From: Microbacterium gorillae | Lineage (GTDB): Bacteria > Actinomycetota > Actinomycetes > Actinomycetales > Microbacteriaceae | NCBI RefSeq assembly: GCF_000826185.2 | Contig: NZ_LN648875.1 | Coordinates: 1 to 64,000, forward strand | Direction of reading: 5' to 3' | DNA: 64,000 bases | In this document: one piece after another, positions 18,132 through 26,531 of the stretch | Numbering within the stretch: the first letter of the stretch is position 1 | Layout of the letters: every line of letters starts with the position of its first letter | Translations under genes and position numbers: made by a program | The notes under the pieces: model-generated | The model's database searches: none | What the model was told of the DNA's origin: nothing | What the model saw: only the letters and a program-made list of their open reading frames with translations

Positions 18132-18643
18132 TGCCGAAGGCGGGGGCCGACCACCTCACCGGCGTACTGCGAGCGAACGCACTCGATGTGCTGCGCTACC
18201 TCCAGCGCCGCGTGGGCCTGGACGACGCGGCCGATCTGCTCAGCGAGACCATGATGATCGCGTGGCGCCGTGTCACGGATCTTCCCGGCGAGGACGTGGC
18301 CGCCCGAATGTGGATGTTCGGCATCGCCCGCGGCACGCTGCTGAACCACGCACGCGGCGAACGGCGCCGGGTCGCCCTGGCCGACCGTGTCCGACACGAG
18401 GCCCGTGCCGCGACGGCCCCTCCCTCCGATACCGGGACTGAGGTGCGTGACGCCATCGCGCGCCTGGATCCGGACCTCGCGGAGCTCGTCCGCCTCGTCC
18501 ATTGGGACGGGTTCTCTGTGGCGCAGGCGGCCGAGCTGTTGGGAATTCCAGCACCCACCGCCCGGGGGAGGTACGCCCGGGCGAAGGAGCAGTTGCGCGC
18601 TGCGCTCACGGAGACGGTGCCGGGAGGCGCGTCACGGGGGTGA
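18131..18643 (+). CDS. ECF-type RNA polymerase sigma factor
   Basis: About 170 residues with region 2 (VLRYLQRRVGLDDAADLLSETMMIAWRR, then MWMFGIARGTLLNHARGERRR) and region 4 (IARLDPDLAELVRLVHWDGFSVAQAAELLGIPAPTARGRYARAKEQLRAAL) as in extracytoplasmic-function sigma factors. I place the start at the ATG at 18131, overlapping the stop of the membrane-protein gene. The frame is open 18 bases further upstream to a GTG. No typical anti-sigma gene follows, because the HNH element begins right after the stop. Confidence 0.9.
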   Translation: MPKAGADHLTGVLRANALDVLRYLQRRVGLDDAADLLSETMMIAWRRVTDLPGEDVAARMWMFGIARGTLLNHARGERRRVALADRVRHEARAATAPPSDTGTEVRDAIARLDPDLAELVRLVHWDGFSVAQAAELLGIPAPTARGRYARAKEQLRAALTETVPGGASRG

Positions 18644-18644
18644 G

Positions 18645-18945
18645 GTGGCTGGGTTTCCTGCGGCTTAAGACGACACGGGTTGTGTGGGTGGTTCCGTTGT
18701 CGGCTCGGCGCACGGTCTTCGGGATGGTCAGGGCGGGTGCGCTCCTGGGTGCGCGGCGGGTTCCGGCTGCGCTTCGGGGTGTCGAGGGGGCTGGGTTTTC
18801 GGCTTAAGACTGCCCGATGGGTGGTCGCGTCTCAGACGTCGGCTCACGTTCCGCCTGCGGGCCGCCTTCTCCGGTCGTTCAGCGAGCGCCAGCGAGGTGA
18901 AACGGCGCGAGGTGCTCGGCGGGATCGGGGTGAGAGAAACCTCAT
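18645..18945 (+). repeat. Left inverted-repeat arm of HNH element 1
   Basis: About 300 bp of non-coding, low-complexity G-rich sequence following the sigma factor stop. It contains CTTAAG at 18664-18669 and 18803-18808. It matches the reverse complement of 20414-20722 in blocks such as CTTAAGACGACACGGGTT, GGGTTTTCGGCTTAAGAC and CGGTCRTT-rich sequence. Confidence 0.7.
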
Positions 18946-19021
18946 CTCCACAGGCTGAAATCCATCCACAGCCTGGGATATTCAACGTCCAATGTCGGTG
19001 CCCCGGCGTAAAATATGGGTT
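18930..19021 (+). promoter_or_regulatory. Conserved leader and leaderless promoter of HNH gene 1
   Basis: About 90 bp that is nearly identical to the same region of copy 2 (38268-38359). It holds a CAGGCTG (18951) / CAGCCTG (18969) inverted repeat, and TAAAAT at 19009-19014 seven bases from the ATG, so the transcript probably lacks a leader. Confidence 0.65.
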
Positions 19022-20413
19022 ATGAACAACACGATGGAACGGACTCGGGAGACGATGGCTCACGCCGTCGCCGACCTCCGCTCCATCCTGGTTTCCGGCA
19101 CCCTCGACACCGCCGACAGGGACGATGTTCTCGGGTTCCTGGTCGAGGTCGGAGACCTGTATCGGCAGGTCGAAGCCACCCTCGTGATCGGCACCGGCGT
19201 CATCGAGAAGCGCTCCGCATCTGCAGAGCGCTTCGACGTTTCCAGCGACTGCCGCAACCCGAACGAAGTGATGCAACGCACCACCGGTGCCGCACCCACC
19301 ACCGTCAAGCGATGGAGCCGGCTCGCGGCCGTCGTGAAGCCGAAGCGCACGCTCGCGTCGGGTGAGGTTCGGCCGGCAGAGTTCCCGGCCCTGCGCGAAG
19401 CACTCACGACCGGGGCCATCGGCGCCGACGGGCTCGAAGCCGCGACCCGGCCCTTGCGGGAGATCAAGAACCACGTCAAGCCAGCGGACCTCGCAGAGGT
19501 CGACCAGGTTCTCGCCGCCATGACCACCACCACCGGTGCACCGGTGATGTGCGACACCCTCCGGGACCTCTCCCTCCGGCTCGCCGCAGACCTCGACATC
19601 ACCGGCGCCGAGATGGAAGAGGAGAAGGCCTTCCGAGGGCGGGCCCTGAGGCTCGGGATCAAGCGGAACGGGCTCGTGCCGATCACCGGTCAACTCGTAC
19701 CGGATGTCGCGGGTGCACTGTCGGTGTTGCTGGATTCGATCAACAACCCGCACGGCCAGCCCGCGGGCGTGAAGTTCCGACCCACCGACGAGTCCGACGA
19801 GGAAACGGATGTGCGGAGCATGGCGCAACGCAACCACGACGCCCTCGGCACCATCCTCGCCGCCGTCCCGAACGCCCCCGACATGCCGCTCAACGGCGGC
19901 GGGGCACCGGTGCTGGTGATCCACTCCACCGAAGACACCGCCCACGCGGGCGAGGGGTGGGCGTCGATCCCCGGCGCCGACGGCACCGGCACGGATGTTC
20001 CCGTCCCGTTCGCCGCCGCGAAGCACGTCGGATGCTGTGGCACCATCCAGCACCTCACCACCTCCGCCACCGGCCGGATCGTGAAGCTCACGATCGACAA
20101 GCGCTTCTTCTCCCCCGACCAGCGCCGAGCGATCATCGCCCGCGACCGGTCCTGCGTCATCCCCGGATGCCACACCCCCGCGAGATGGTGCGAAATCCAC
20201 CACGTCACCGAATGGTCCAAAGGCGGACAGACCACCACCGACAACGGGATCCTGATCTGCTGGCACCATCACCGCTTCATCGACCGCATGAACTGGGACA
20301 TCCGGATGGACAACGGCGTCCCCGAAGTCCGGCCACCGGGATGGGTGGACCCCACCCAGGCGTGGCATCCCACCGGACCACGCATCGCGGCGACCCCGAA
20401 ACGGCACGCCTGA
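19022..20413 (+). CDS. DUF222 domain / HNH endonuclease (13E12-repeat family), copy 1
   Basis: A 463-residue protein with a long N-terminal DUF222 helical region (MERTRETMAHAVADLRS, GVIEKRSASAERFDVSSDC, ATRPLREIK) and a C-terminal HNH nuclease domain: CVIPGCHTPARWCEIHHV, then a DNGILICWHHHRFID segment near 395-430. The cysteines and histidines of the HNH zinc/metal site are intact, so a working nuclease is plausible. The family is abundant and multicopy in Actinobacteria (REP13E12 in mycobacteria); its function is not established. It is bounded by inverted-repeat arms and is very similar to the gene at 38360. Confidence 0.92.
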   Translation: MNNTMERTRETMAHAVADLRSILVSGTLDTADRDDVLGFLVEVGDLYRQVEATLVIGTGVIEKRSASAERFDVSSDCRNPNEVMQRTTGAAPTTVKRWSRLAAVVKPKRTLASGEVRPAEFPALREALTTGAIGADGLEAATRPLREIKNHVKPADLAEVDQVLAAMTTTTGAPVMCDTLRDLSLRLAADLDITGAEMEEEKAFRGRALRLGIKRNGLVPITGQLVPDVAGALSVLLDSINNPHGQPAGVKFRPTDESDEETDVRSMAQRNHDALGTILAAVPNAPDMPLNGGGAPVLVIHSTEDTAHAGEGWASIPGADGTGTDVPVPFAAAKHVGCCGTIQHLTTSATGRIVKLTIDKRFFSPDQRRAIIARDRSCVIPGCHTPARWCEIHHVTEWSKGGQTTTDNGILICWHHHRFIDRMNWDIRMDNGVPEVRPPGWVDPTQAWHPTGPRIAATPKRHA

Positions 20414-20722
20414 TGTCCGGGGAGAGCTCCGCCCGCGGCGCGTCCACCACGCCCGTCACGACGTTCCGGCCCGCTGACGCCCGCGCAATGACCGGGAGCG
20501 GGAAGGGCGCAACCTCACGAACGCGACCCGGCGACGCGAGCCGAGCCGGGCCGGACGGTCTTAAGCCGAAAACGCGACCCCGCCGGAACCCACAGCGCCG
20601 AAGCGGCGCAACCCCGCTGGGCCCGAGCGCACCGGACGAAACCACGCCAGGATCCGTGCGCCGACGGATGAACGGGACCATCTGCAAAACCCGTGTCGTC
20701 TTAAGCGAAGAGAACGCAATCA
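20414..20722 (-). repeat. Right inverted-repeat arm of HNH element 1
   Basis: About 309 bp after the HNH stop. It has CTTAAG at 20560-20565 and 20700-20705 and is roughly the reverse complement of the left arm. The remaining ~110 bp up to hrpA (20723-20832) hold no gene, only the hrpA promoter. Confidence 0.7.
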
Positions 20723-20832
20723 CGCTGGAACGAGAGGCGACCGAGCACCCGAGCACGCTGAAGCGCAACGGGCGCGGGGCGATCGCGGCACGGAAACGCG
20801 GGGACACCGATGAGGGGATAAACTGGAGGGCT

Positions 20833-23800
20833 ATGTCCGCGCCCCTCATCACGTATCCCCCGGAGCTGCCGGTCTCCGCGGCGCGCGACGAGATCGCCGC
20901 GGCGATCCGCGACCACCAGGTCGTCGTCGTCGCCGGCGCGACCGGCTCGGGCAAGACCACCCAGCTCCCGAAGATCTGCCTCGAACTCGGCCGCACCTCG
21001 ATCGCGCACACCCAGCCGCGCCGCCTCGCCGCCCGGACCATCGCCGAGCGCATCGCCGAAGAACTCCACGTCCCCCTCGGCGGGCTCGTCGGCTACAAGG
21101 TCCGCTTCACCGACCAGGTCAGCGACCAGACGCAGATCGCGCTGATGACCGACGGCATCCTCCTCAACGAGATCCACCGCGACCGGTTGCTCCGCCGCTA
21201 CGACACGATCATCATCGACGAGGCCCACGAGCGCTCCCTCAACATCGACTTCCTGATGGGCTACCTCGTCCGCACCCTCCCGGAGCGTCCGGACCTGAAG
21301 GTCATCATCACCTCCGCCACGATCGACCCGGAGAGCTTCGCCCGCCACTTCGCCCTCGGCGGCGACCCGGCCCCCGTCGTCGAGGTCTCCGGACGCACCT
21401 ACCCCGTCGAGATCCGCTACCGGGGCGTCGACGAGGACACCGAGGACGACGTCGACGCGATCGTCTCCGCCCTCAAGGAACTCGAGCGCGAGCCCGCCGG
21501 CGACGTCCTCGTCTTCCTGCCCGGCGAGGCGGAGATCCGCGACGCCGCCGACGCGGTCCGCGGTGCGTACAAGTCCACCTCCGCCCCCGTCGAGGTCCTG
21601 CCACTGTTCGGACGCCTCTCCGCCGCCGAACAGCACCGGGTGTTCGAGCCGTCCAAGGTCGCGGGGCTCCGCCGCCGCGTCGTCCTGGCCACCAACGTCG
21701 CGGAGACGAGCCTCACGGTCCCCGGCATCAAGTACGTCGTCGACACCGGCACCGCCCGCATCTCCCGCTACTCCACCCGCTCGAAGGTCCAGCGCCTCCC
21801 GATCGAGGCCATCTCCCAGGCCTCCGCCCAGCAGCGCTCCGGCCGCGCCGGCCGCACCAGCGACGGCATCGCGATCCGCCTCTACGGCGAAGAGGACTTC
21901 GACGGCCGCCCGGAATTCACCGACCCCGAGATCCTGCGCACCAACCTCGCCTCCGTCGTGCTGCAGATGCTCTCGCTCGGGTTCGGCGACATCGCGGCGT
22001 TCCCGTTCCTCACTCCCCCGGACTCGCGCAACATCAAGGCCGCGCTGGACCTCCTGGCCGAACTCGGCGCCGTCCGCGACGGCCGTGACGGACCGGAACT
22101 CACGCGCATCGGCCGCGACCTCTCCCGCCTGCCGATCGAACCCCGCTTCGCCCGCATGCTCCTGGAAGCCGCCCGCACCGGCGTCCTCGACGACGTGCTC
22201 GCGATCGTCGCCGGCCTCACGATCCAGGACGTCCGCGAGCGCCCCGAGGAACGCCGCGAGGCCGCCACCGCCGCGCACGCCCGCTACACGGACCCGACCA
22301 GCGACTTCCTCACCCTGCTCAACCTCTGGCAGCACCTGAACGAGCGCCGCGACGCCCTCGGCTCCAGTGCCTTCCGGCGCCTGTGTCGCGACGAGTTCCT
22401 GAACTACGTCCGCGTCCGCGAGTGGTTCGACGTCCACCGCCAGCTGCGTTCGCTGACCCGCGACATCGCCCGCCGGACCAAGGGCGCCGCCGAGCCGCCG
22501 AAGCCCGTCCGTGCGAAAGAACCGAAGCCCGAGGGATCCCTCGACCTCCCCGGCGCCGCCGACCCGGACGCCGTGCACCGCGCGATCCTGTCCGGCCTGC
22601 TCAGCCAGATCGGCGTCCTCGACGAACGCAGCGTGCCGAAGCAGACCGGCACCACGAAGCCGAAGGGCCGCCCGATCGCGCAGTACCGCGGCGCCCGCGG
22701 CATCACGTTCTCGATCTTCCCCGGCTCGGGGCTGAAGAAGAAGTCACCGCAGGCCGTGATGGCCGCCGAGCTCGTCGAGACCTCGCGCCTGTTCGCCCGC
22801 ACCGTCGCCGCAATCGACCCGGCCTGGGCGGAATCCCTCGCCGGCGACCTCGTCAACCGCAGCATCAGCGAACCGCACTGGTCCAAGCAGTCCGGCGCCG
22901 CGATGGCCTACGAGAAGGTCACCCTGTTCGGCGTCGAGATCATCCCGCGCCGCCGCGTCCAGTTCGCCCGCATCGACCGCGCCGGCTCGCGCGAGATGTT
23001 CGTCCGGCACGCGCTCGTCGAGGGCGAGTGGGACCCGTCGAAGCTGCCGCAGAACGTCACCGCGTTCCTGCGCCAGAACCATGAGCTGCGCCGCCGCCTG
23101 GAGAAGCAGGAGGAGCGCGAGCGCCGCCGCGACATCCTCGCCGGCGACGAGGCCGTGTTCGCGTTCTACGACGCCCGCATCCCCGCCGACGTCTTCGACA
23201 TCCGTTCGTTCGAGAAGTGGTGGCGCACGCAGCTCGAGACCACGCCGAAGCTGCTGACGATGCGCGAGTCGGACCTCCTCGACGGCGCCGCCGCGTCCGA
23301 CCGCGACGCGTACCCGGCGCAGTGGCCGCAGGCCGACCAGACCCTGGGTCTCGCGTACCGCTTCGAGCCGGGCGCCCGTGACGACGGCGTCACCGTCGTG
23401 ATCCCGCTCCCCCTGCTGGCCGGACTCCGCCCGGACGGCTTCGACTGGCAGGTTCCCGGCGCCCGCGACGAACTCATCACCGCGATGCTGCGCGCCCTGC
23501 CGAAGGCGATCCGCCGCAACGTCGTCCCCGCCGCGGACTGGGCGACGAAGTTCGCCGCGGAGATCGCCGGCGACGGACCGGAGAACCACGCCGGGCTCCC
23601 GTCCGAGACCCTCGCGCAGGCGCTCGCCAAGCGGATCCAGCGCGTCGCGAATCAGCCCGTGACGGCCGACGCGTTCGAGCTCGAGCGCGTGCCCGCACAC
23701 CTCACCATGAACTTCCGTGCCGTGGACGGACGTGGCCGCGCGCTCGACTCCGACCGCGACCTCGGTGCCCTGCAGAAGCGCCTGTCCGAGCGTGCGCGCG

Positions 23801-24726
23801 ACTCGGTCGCGTCCTCGCTGCAGCGCTCGGCACCGCAGAACGTCGCGGCGGCGCCGGTCCGGACGATCGAGCGCACCGGCATCACCGAGTGGGACTTCGA
23901 CGAACTGCCCGCCCAGGTGGACACGAAGGTCGCCGGCGGCGTCGTGCGCGGCTACCCGGCGCTGACGGACGACGGCGACGCGGTCTCGATCCGCATGCTC
24001 ACCGACGCCGACGAGGCCGACCGCGTCACCCGGCACGGCGTCCGCCGTCTCGTCCTGCTGCACGTCCCCTCGCCGGTGTCCTACGTCCAGGACCACCTCA
24101 CCGCGAAGGAGAAGCTGTCCCTGGCCGCTTCCCCGTACAGCGGAGTACGCGCACTGATCGAGGACTGCCGTGTCGCGGTCGCCGACGCCGTCATCGCCCG
24201 GACCGTGCCGCACACGATCCGCACCCGCGCGGACTTCGAGCGCGCCCGCGACGCGGTCTCGTCCGCCGTGATCGAGGAGACCTTCCGCACCGTCGGCCTG
24301 GTCTCCCGCATCCTCGACCTGCACCGCGAAGCCACGAAGGGGCTGAAGTCCGCGACCGCCATGCAGTTGCTCGCCGCGCTCACGGACATGCGGGGACAGC
24401 TGGACGGCCTGGTCTTCTCCGGTTTCGTCTCCACCACGGGCCTCGACCGCCTCGCGCACCTGCCCCGGTATCTGGAGGGCGTGAAGGTGCGGACCGCGGG
24501 CCTGCTGGAGAACGCCGGACGCGACCGCACCTGGCTCAGCGAGTACGAGCGCGCCCGCACTCTGTACGACGACGCCGGCGGCACGATTCCGATCGCCCCC
24601 GATGCGCCGCTCGTCCACGTCCGGTGGCTGCTGGAGGAATTCCGCATCTCGCTGTTCGCGCAGCGACTCGGCACCGCCGAACCCGTCTCGATGCAACGCA
24701 TCACCAAGGCGCTGCGAGGCTCGTAG
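20833..24726 (+). CDS. hrpA: ATP-dependent RNA helicase HrpA
   Basis: A 1297-residue DEAH-box helicase, the family's usual length. Motif I GATGSGKTT is at about 35-43, QPRRLAAR is motif Ia, DEAH is in IIIDEAHERSLN, SAT is motif III, and QRSGRAGR is motif VI. The HA2/OB-fold region and the long C-terminal DUF3418 typical of HrpA follow. In E. coli HrpA acts on RNA and stalled ribosomes; the role here is inferred. The ATG at 20833 has TAAACT eight bases upstream (20819-20824) with GGAGGG overlapping the spacer. It is the first gene after HNH element 1. Confidence 0.96.
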   Translation: MSAPLITYPPELPVSAARDEIAAAIRDHQVVVVAGATGSGKTTQLPKICLELGRTSIAHTQPRRLAARTIAERIAEELHVPLGGLVGYKVRFTDQVSDQTQIALMTDGILLNEIHRDRLLRRYDTIIIDEAHERSLNIDFLMGYLVRTLPERPDLKVIITSATIDPESFARHFALGGDPAPVVEVSGRTYPVEIRYRGVDEDTEDDVDAIVSALKELEREPAGDVLVFLPGEAEIRDAADAVRGAYKSTSAPVEVLPLFGRLSAAEQHRVFEPSKVAGLRRRVVLATNVAETSLTVPGIKYVVDTGTARISRYSTRSKVQRLPIEAISQASAQQRSGRAGRTSDGIAIRLYGEEDFDGRPEFTDPEILRTNLASVVLQMLSLGFGDIAAFPFLTPPDSRNIKAALDLLAELGAVRDGRDGPELTRIGRDLSRLPIEPRFARMLLEAARTGVLDDVLAIVAGLTIQDVRERPEERREAATAAHARYTDPTSDFLTLLNLWQHLNERRDALGSSAFRRLCRDEFLNYVRVREWFDVHRQLRSLTRDIARRTKGAAEPPKPVRAKEPKPEGSLDLPGAADPDAVHRAILSGLLSQIGVLDERSVPKQTGTTKPKGRPIAQYRGARGITFSIFPGSGLKKKSPQAVMAAELVETSRLFARTVAAIDPAWAESLAGDLVNRSISEPHWSKQSGAAMAYEKVTLFGVEIIPRRRVQFARIDRAGSREMFVRHALVEGEWDPSKLPQNVTAFLRQNHELRRRLEKQEERERRRDILAGDEAVFAFYDARIPADVFDIRSFEKWWRTQLETTPKLLTMRESDLLDGAAASDRDAYPAQWPQADQTLGLAYRFEPGARDDGVTVVIPLPLLAGLRPDGFDWQVPGARDELITAMLRALPKAIRRNVVPAADWATKFAAEIAGDGPENHAGLPSETLAQALAKRIQRVANQPVTADAFELERVPAHLTMNFRAVDGRGRALDSDRDLGALQKRLSERARDSVASSLQRSAPQNVAAAPVRTIERTGITEWDFDELPAQVDTKVAGGVVRGYPALTDDGDAVSIRMLTDADEADRVTRHGVRRLVLLHVPSPVSYVQDHLTAKEKLSLAASPYSGVRALIEDCRVAVADAVIARTVPHTIRTRADFERARDAVSSAVIEETFRTVGLVSRILDLHREATKGLKSATAMQLLAALTDMRGQLDGLVFSGFVSTTGLDRLAHLPRYLEGVKVRTAGLLENAGRDRTWLSEYERARTLYDDAGGTIPIAPDAPLVHVRWLLEEFRISLFAQRLGTAEPVSMQRITKALRGS

Positions 24727-24735
24727 GCTGGGGCC
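24724..24735 (+). promoter_or_regulatory. Leaderless promoter embedded in the hrpA stop codon
   Basis: TAGGCT (24724-24729) begins with the hrpA TAG stop and is followed by six bases and the ATG of the oxidoreductase. The fit to the TANNNT-N6-start pattern is exact. Confidence 0.55.
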
Positions 24736-25677
24736 ATGACCCAGGCGATCCAGTACTCCCAGACCGGCGGACCCGAGGTCCTGTCGCTGAACGAGGTCCC
24801 GACCCCGACCCCGGGACCGGGCCAGGTGCTGGTCCGCGTCGAGGCCGTCGGCGTGAACCCCGTGGACGGCAAGATCCGTTCCGGCCTTCGCGCCTCGCCG
24901 CCGTTCACCGGCCCTCGCGGACTGGGTGAGGACGGTGCCGGCACGGTCCTCGCTCTCGGCGACGGCGTCGAGGCGCTGCGTGTCGGCGATCCGGTGGCCT
25001 TCAGCGGCGCCGGTGGCGCGTACGCGACCGAGACCGTCGTGGACGCCGCGGGGGTGTACCCGCGCCCCGCTGCGGTCTCTCCCGCGCAGGGCGCGGCGAT
25101 CGGCATTCCGGCGGGCACGGCGTACCAGGTGGTCCGCTCTCTCGCGGTCACCGGTGCGGACACGGTTCTCGTGCATGCCGGATCCGGCGCGGTCGGGCAG
25201 GCGGTCATCCAGTTCGCCCGGCTGCTCGGAGCCCGCGTCATCGCCACCTCCAGCGAGCGTCGCGCACACCGCGTCACGGACCTCGGTGCCACCCAGGTCG
25301 CCTACGGCGACGGCCTGCTCGAACGCGTACGTACGGCGGCCCCGGACGGCATCACGGTCGCGATCGACTGCGCCGGCACGGACGAAGCGATCGACGTCTC
25401 ACTCGAGCTCGTGACCGACCGGTCCCGCATCGCCACGATCGTCCGCGGAGCGGAGGCTGCCGGCTGGGGCATCCGTGCCTGGCGCGGCGGTTCCCCCGTC
25501 CCGATGACCGATGCCGAGGTCACGCTGCGCCGCGAGGCGATCCCGGTGACACTCGCACTGCTCGCCGCCGGAGCCTTCCACGTCGAGCTCGGCCGGACGT
25601 TCCCGCTGACCGACGCCGGAAAAGCGCAAGAGGAGCTCGCCGCCGGCGCCGACGGGAAGCTGATCCTGGTACCGTGA
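24736..25677 (+). CDS. Zinc-less medium-chain quinone oxidoreductase (NADPH)
   Basis: A 313-residue MDR-family reductase. GroES-like N-terminus (VRVEAVGVNPVDGKIRSG) and GEDGAGTVLALG, then a Rossmann domain with VLVHAGSGAVGQAVIQFARLLGARVIATSS near 145-175. The catalytic-zinc cysteine/histidine set of alcohol dehydrogenases is absent, as in QOR-type enzymes. It ends with the typical LTDAGKAQEELAAG segment. It starts ten bases after the hrpA stop, with its own putative leaderless promoter. The substrate is not predictable beyond quinones or enones. Confidence 0.92.
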   Translation: MTQAIQYSQTGGPEVLSLNEVPTPTPGPGQVLVRVEAVGVNPVDGKIRSGLRASPPFTGPRGLGEDGAGTVLALGDGVEALRVGDPVAFSGAGGAYATETVVDAAGVYPRPAAVSPAQGAAIGIPAGTAYQVVRSLAVTGADTVLVHAGSGAVGQAVIQFARLLGARVIATSSERRAHRVTDLGATQVAYGDGLLERVRTAAPDGITVAIDCAGTDEAIDVSLELVTDRSRIATIVRGAEAAGWGIRAWRGGSPVPMTDAEVTLRREAIPVTLALLAAGAFHVELGRTFPLTDAGKAQEELAAGADGKLILVP

Positions 25678-25710
25678 GATCGTCCCGACGGCCCGGTGTA
25701 CCGTGAGCGC

Positions 25711-26529
25711 ATGTCGACCTTCACGGCCTCCGACGGCGCCCGTCTCGTGTACACGCGACTGGGTGCGTTCACCTCCGACCCGATCGTCGTGATCCCGGGC
25801 GGCGCCTGCCGCGGCGTCGACTACCTCGAAGACCTCGCGGGGGCCGTGGACGAGCGCGGTGCCGTGATCTTCCACCCACGCGGCACACCGACCTCCGGCG
25901 GGCTGTCGAACGGGTGGTGGAGCGACGCCGACGACGTGGTGGCGCTGCTGGACGCGCTCGGGCTCCCGTCCGCTGACGTGATCGCCCACTCAGCGGGTAC
26001 CCGACTCGCCCTGTCGGTGGCGGTCCGCTTCGCACCGCGCGTGCGACGCGTCGTGCAGATCACTCCCCCGGCCACGTGGCTCACCGGAACCGAACACGAC
26101 GGCGAGGCGATCGGACGCGCGCGCGGCGAGTCCGTCGTGGACGAGGCGCTGCTGTCGATGCGCACGGAGCCCGCGCCCGGTCAAGCCGCGTTCGACCACC
26201 ACCGCGCCATCGAAGGCCCGGCCGGATACGCCCGCTGGACCGAGCGCGAGCAGCGTCATAACACCGTCGGCGACTGGGCCTGGGACGCCGACCTGGCCTG
26301 GTTCCGCGGCATACCTGATGACGCCGCCGCACGCGTCCTCGCCGCCGGGGTGCCGGACGTGGCCGTGATCGGGGGCGCCGACGACATCTATACAGGCCGC
26401 GAGCCCGTCCACCGCTATGCGGAGATTCTCGGGGCCCGCCTGATTGAACTCACCGCGTGCGGGCACTACCCCTGGGTCGAGCAGCCGGACGCCTTCCGCG
26501 CCGCGGTGCGGGAGTTGCTCGCCCGCTGA
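25711..26529 (+). CDS. Alpha/beta-hydrolase fold protein
   Basis: About 272 residues. IVVIPGGACRG near the N-terminus resembles the oxyanion strand-loop. The nucleophile elbow is AHSAGTRLAL (Ser near residue 95), and late VIGGADDIYTG and ELTACGHYPWVEQPD provide the likely acid and histidine (about 228 and 254). The architecture is like prolyl iminopeptidase or haloalkane dehalogenase-type hydrolases, but the substrate is unknown. The ATG at 25711 is preferred over an upstream in-frame GTG because TACCGT lies exactly six bases before it. Confidence 0.88.
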   Translation: MSTFTASDGARLVYTRLGAFTSDPIVVIPGGACRGVDYLEDLAGAVDERGAVIFHPRGTPTSGGLSNGWWSDADDVVALLDALGLPSADVIAHSAGTRLALSVAVRFAPRVRRVVQITPPATWLTGTEHDGEAIGRARGESVVDEALLSMRTEPAPGQAAFDHHRAIEGPAGYARWTEREQRHNTVGDWAWDADLAWFRGIPDDAAARVLAAGVPDVAVIGGADDIYTGREPVHRYAEILGARLIELTACGHYPWVEQPDAFRAAVRELLAR

Positions 26530-26531
26530 GA

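Larger units (their letters stand above)
18645..20722. mobile_element. HNH/DUF222 element, copy 1 (inverted-repeat-bounded unit)
   Basis: A ~2.1 kb unit: left arm, conserved leader, DUF222/HNH gene, right arm. The two flanks are imperfect inverted repeats of each other. Both carry an outer CTTAAGACGACACGGG motif (18664 left; 20700-20705 right as complement) and an inner GGCTTAAGAC motif about 139-140 bp further in (18803; 20560). The same plan recurs at 37925-40090. No transposase gene is present. Boundaries are estimated from where the inverted similarity fades, and no target-site duplication could be identified. Confidence 0.7.

Noticed and set aside
18664-20705. CTTAAG repeats as a CRISPR array
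   Set aside because: The repeats are too few, have no constant spacer length below 100 bp, occur in inverted flanks, and no cas genes are near.
18645-20722. A prophage attachment site as in the mycobacterial REP13E12/phiRv1 case
   Set aside because: No integrase or phage genes are present near either HNH gene.
18728-25269. Very long open frames on the strand opposite the HNH and hrpA genes (several hundred codons each)
   Set aside because: They are shadows of high-GC coding sequence: Arg/Gly/Val/Asp-rich, no domain, no start context, and fully antisense to well-recognised genes.
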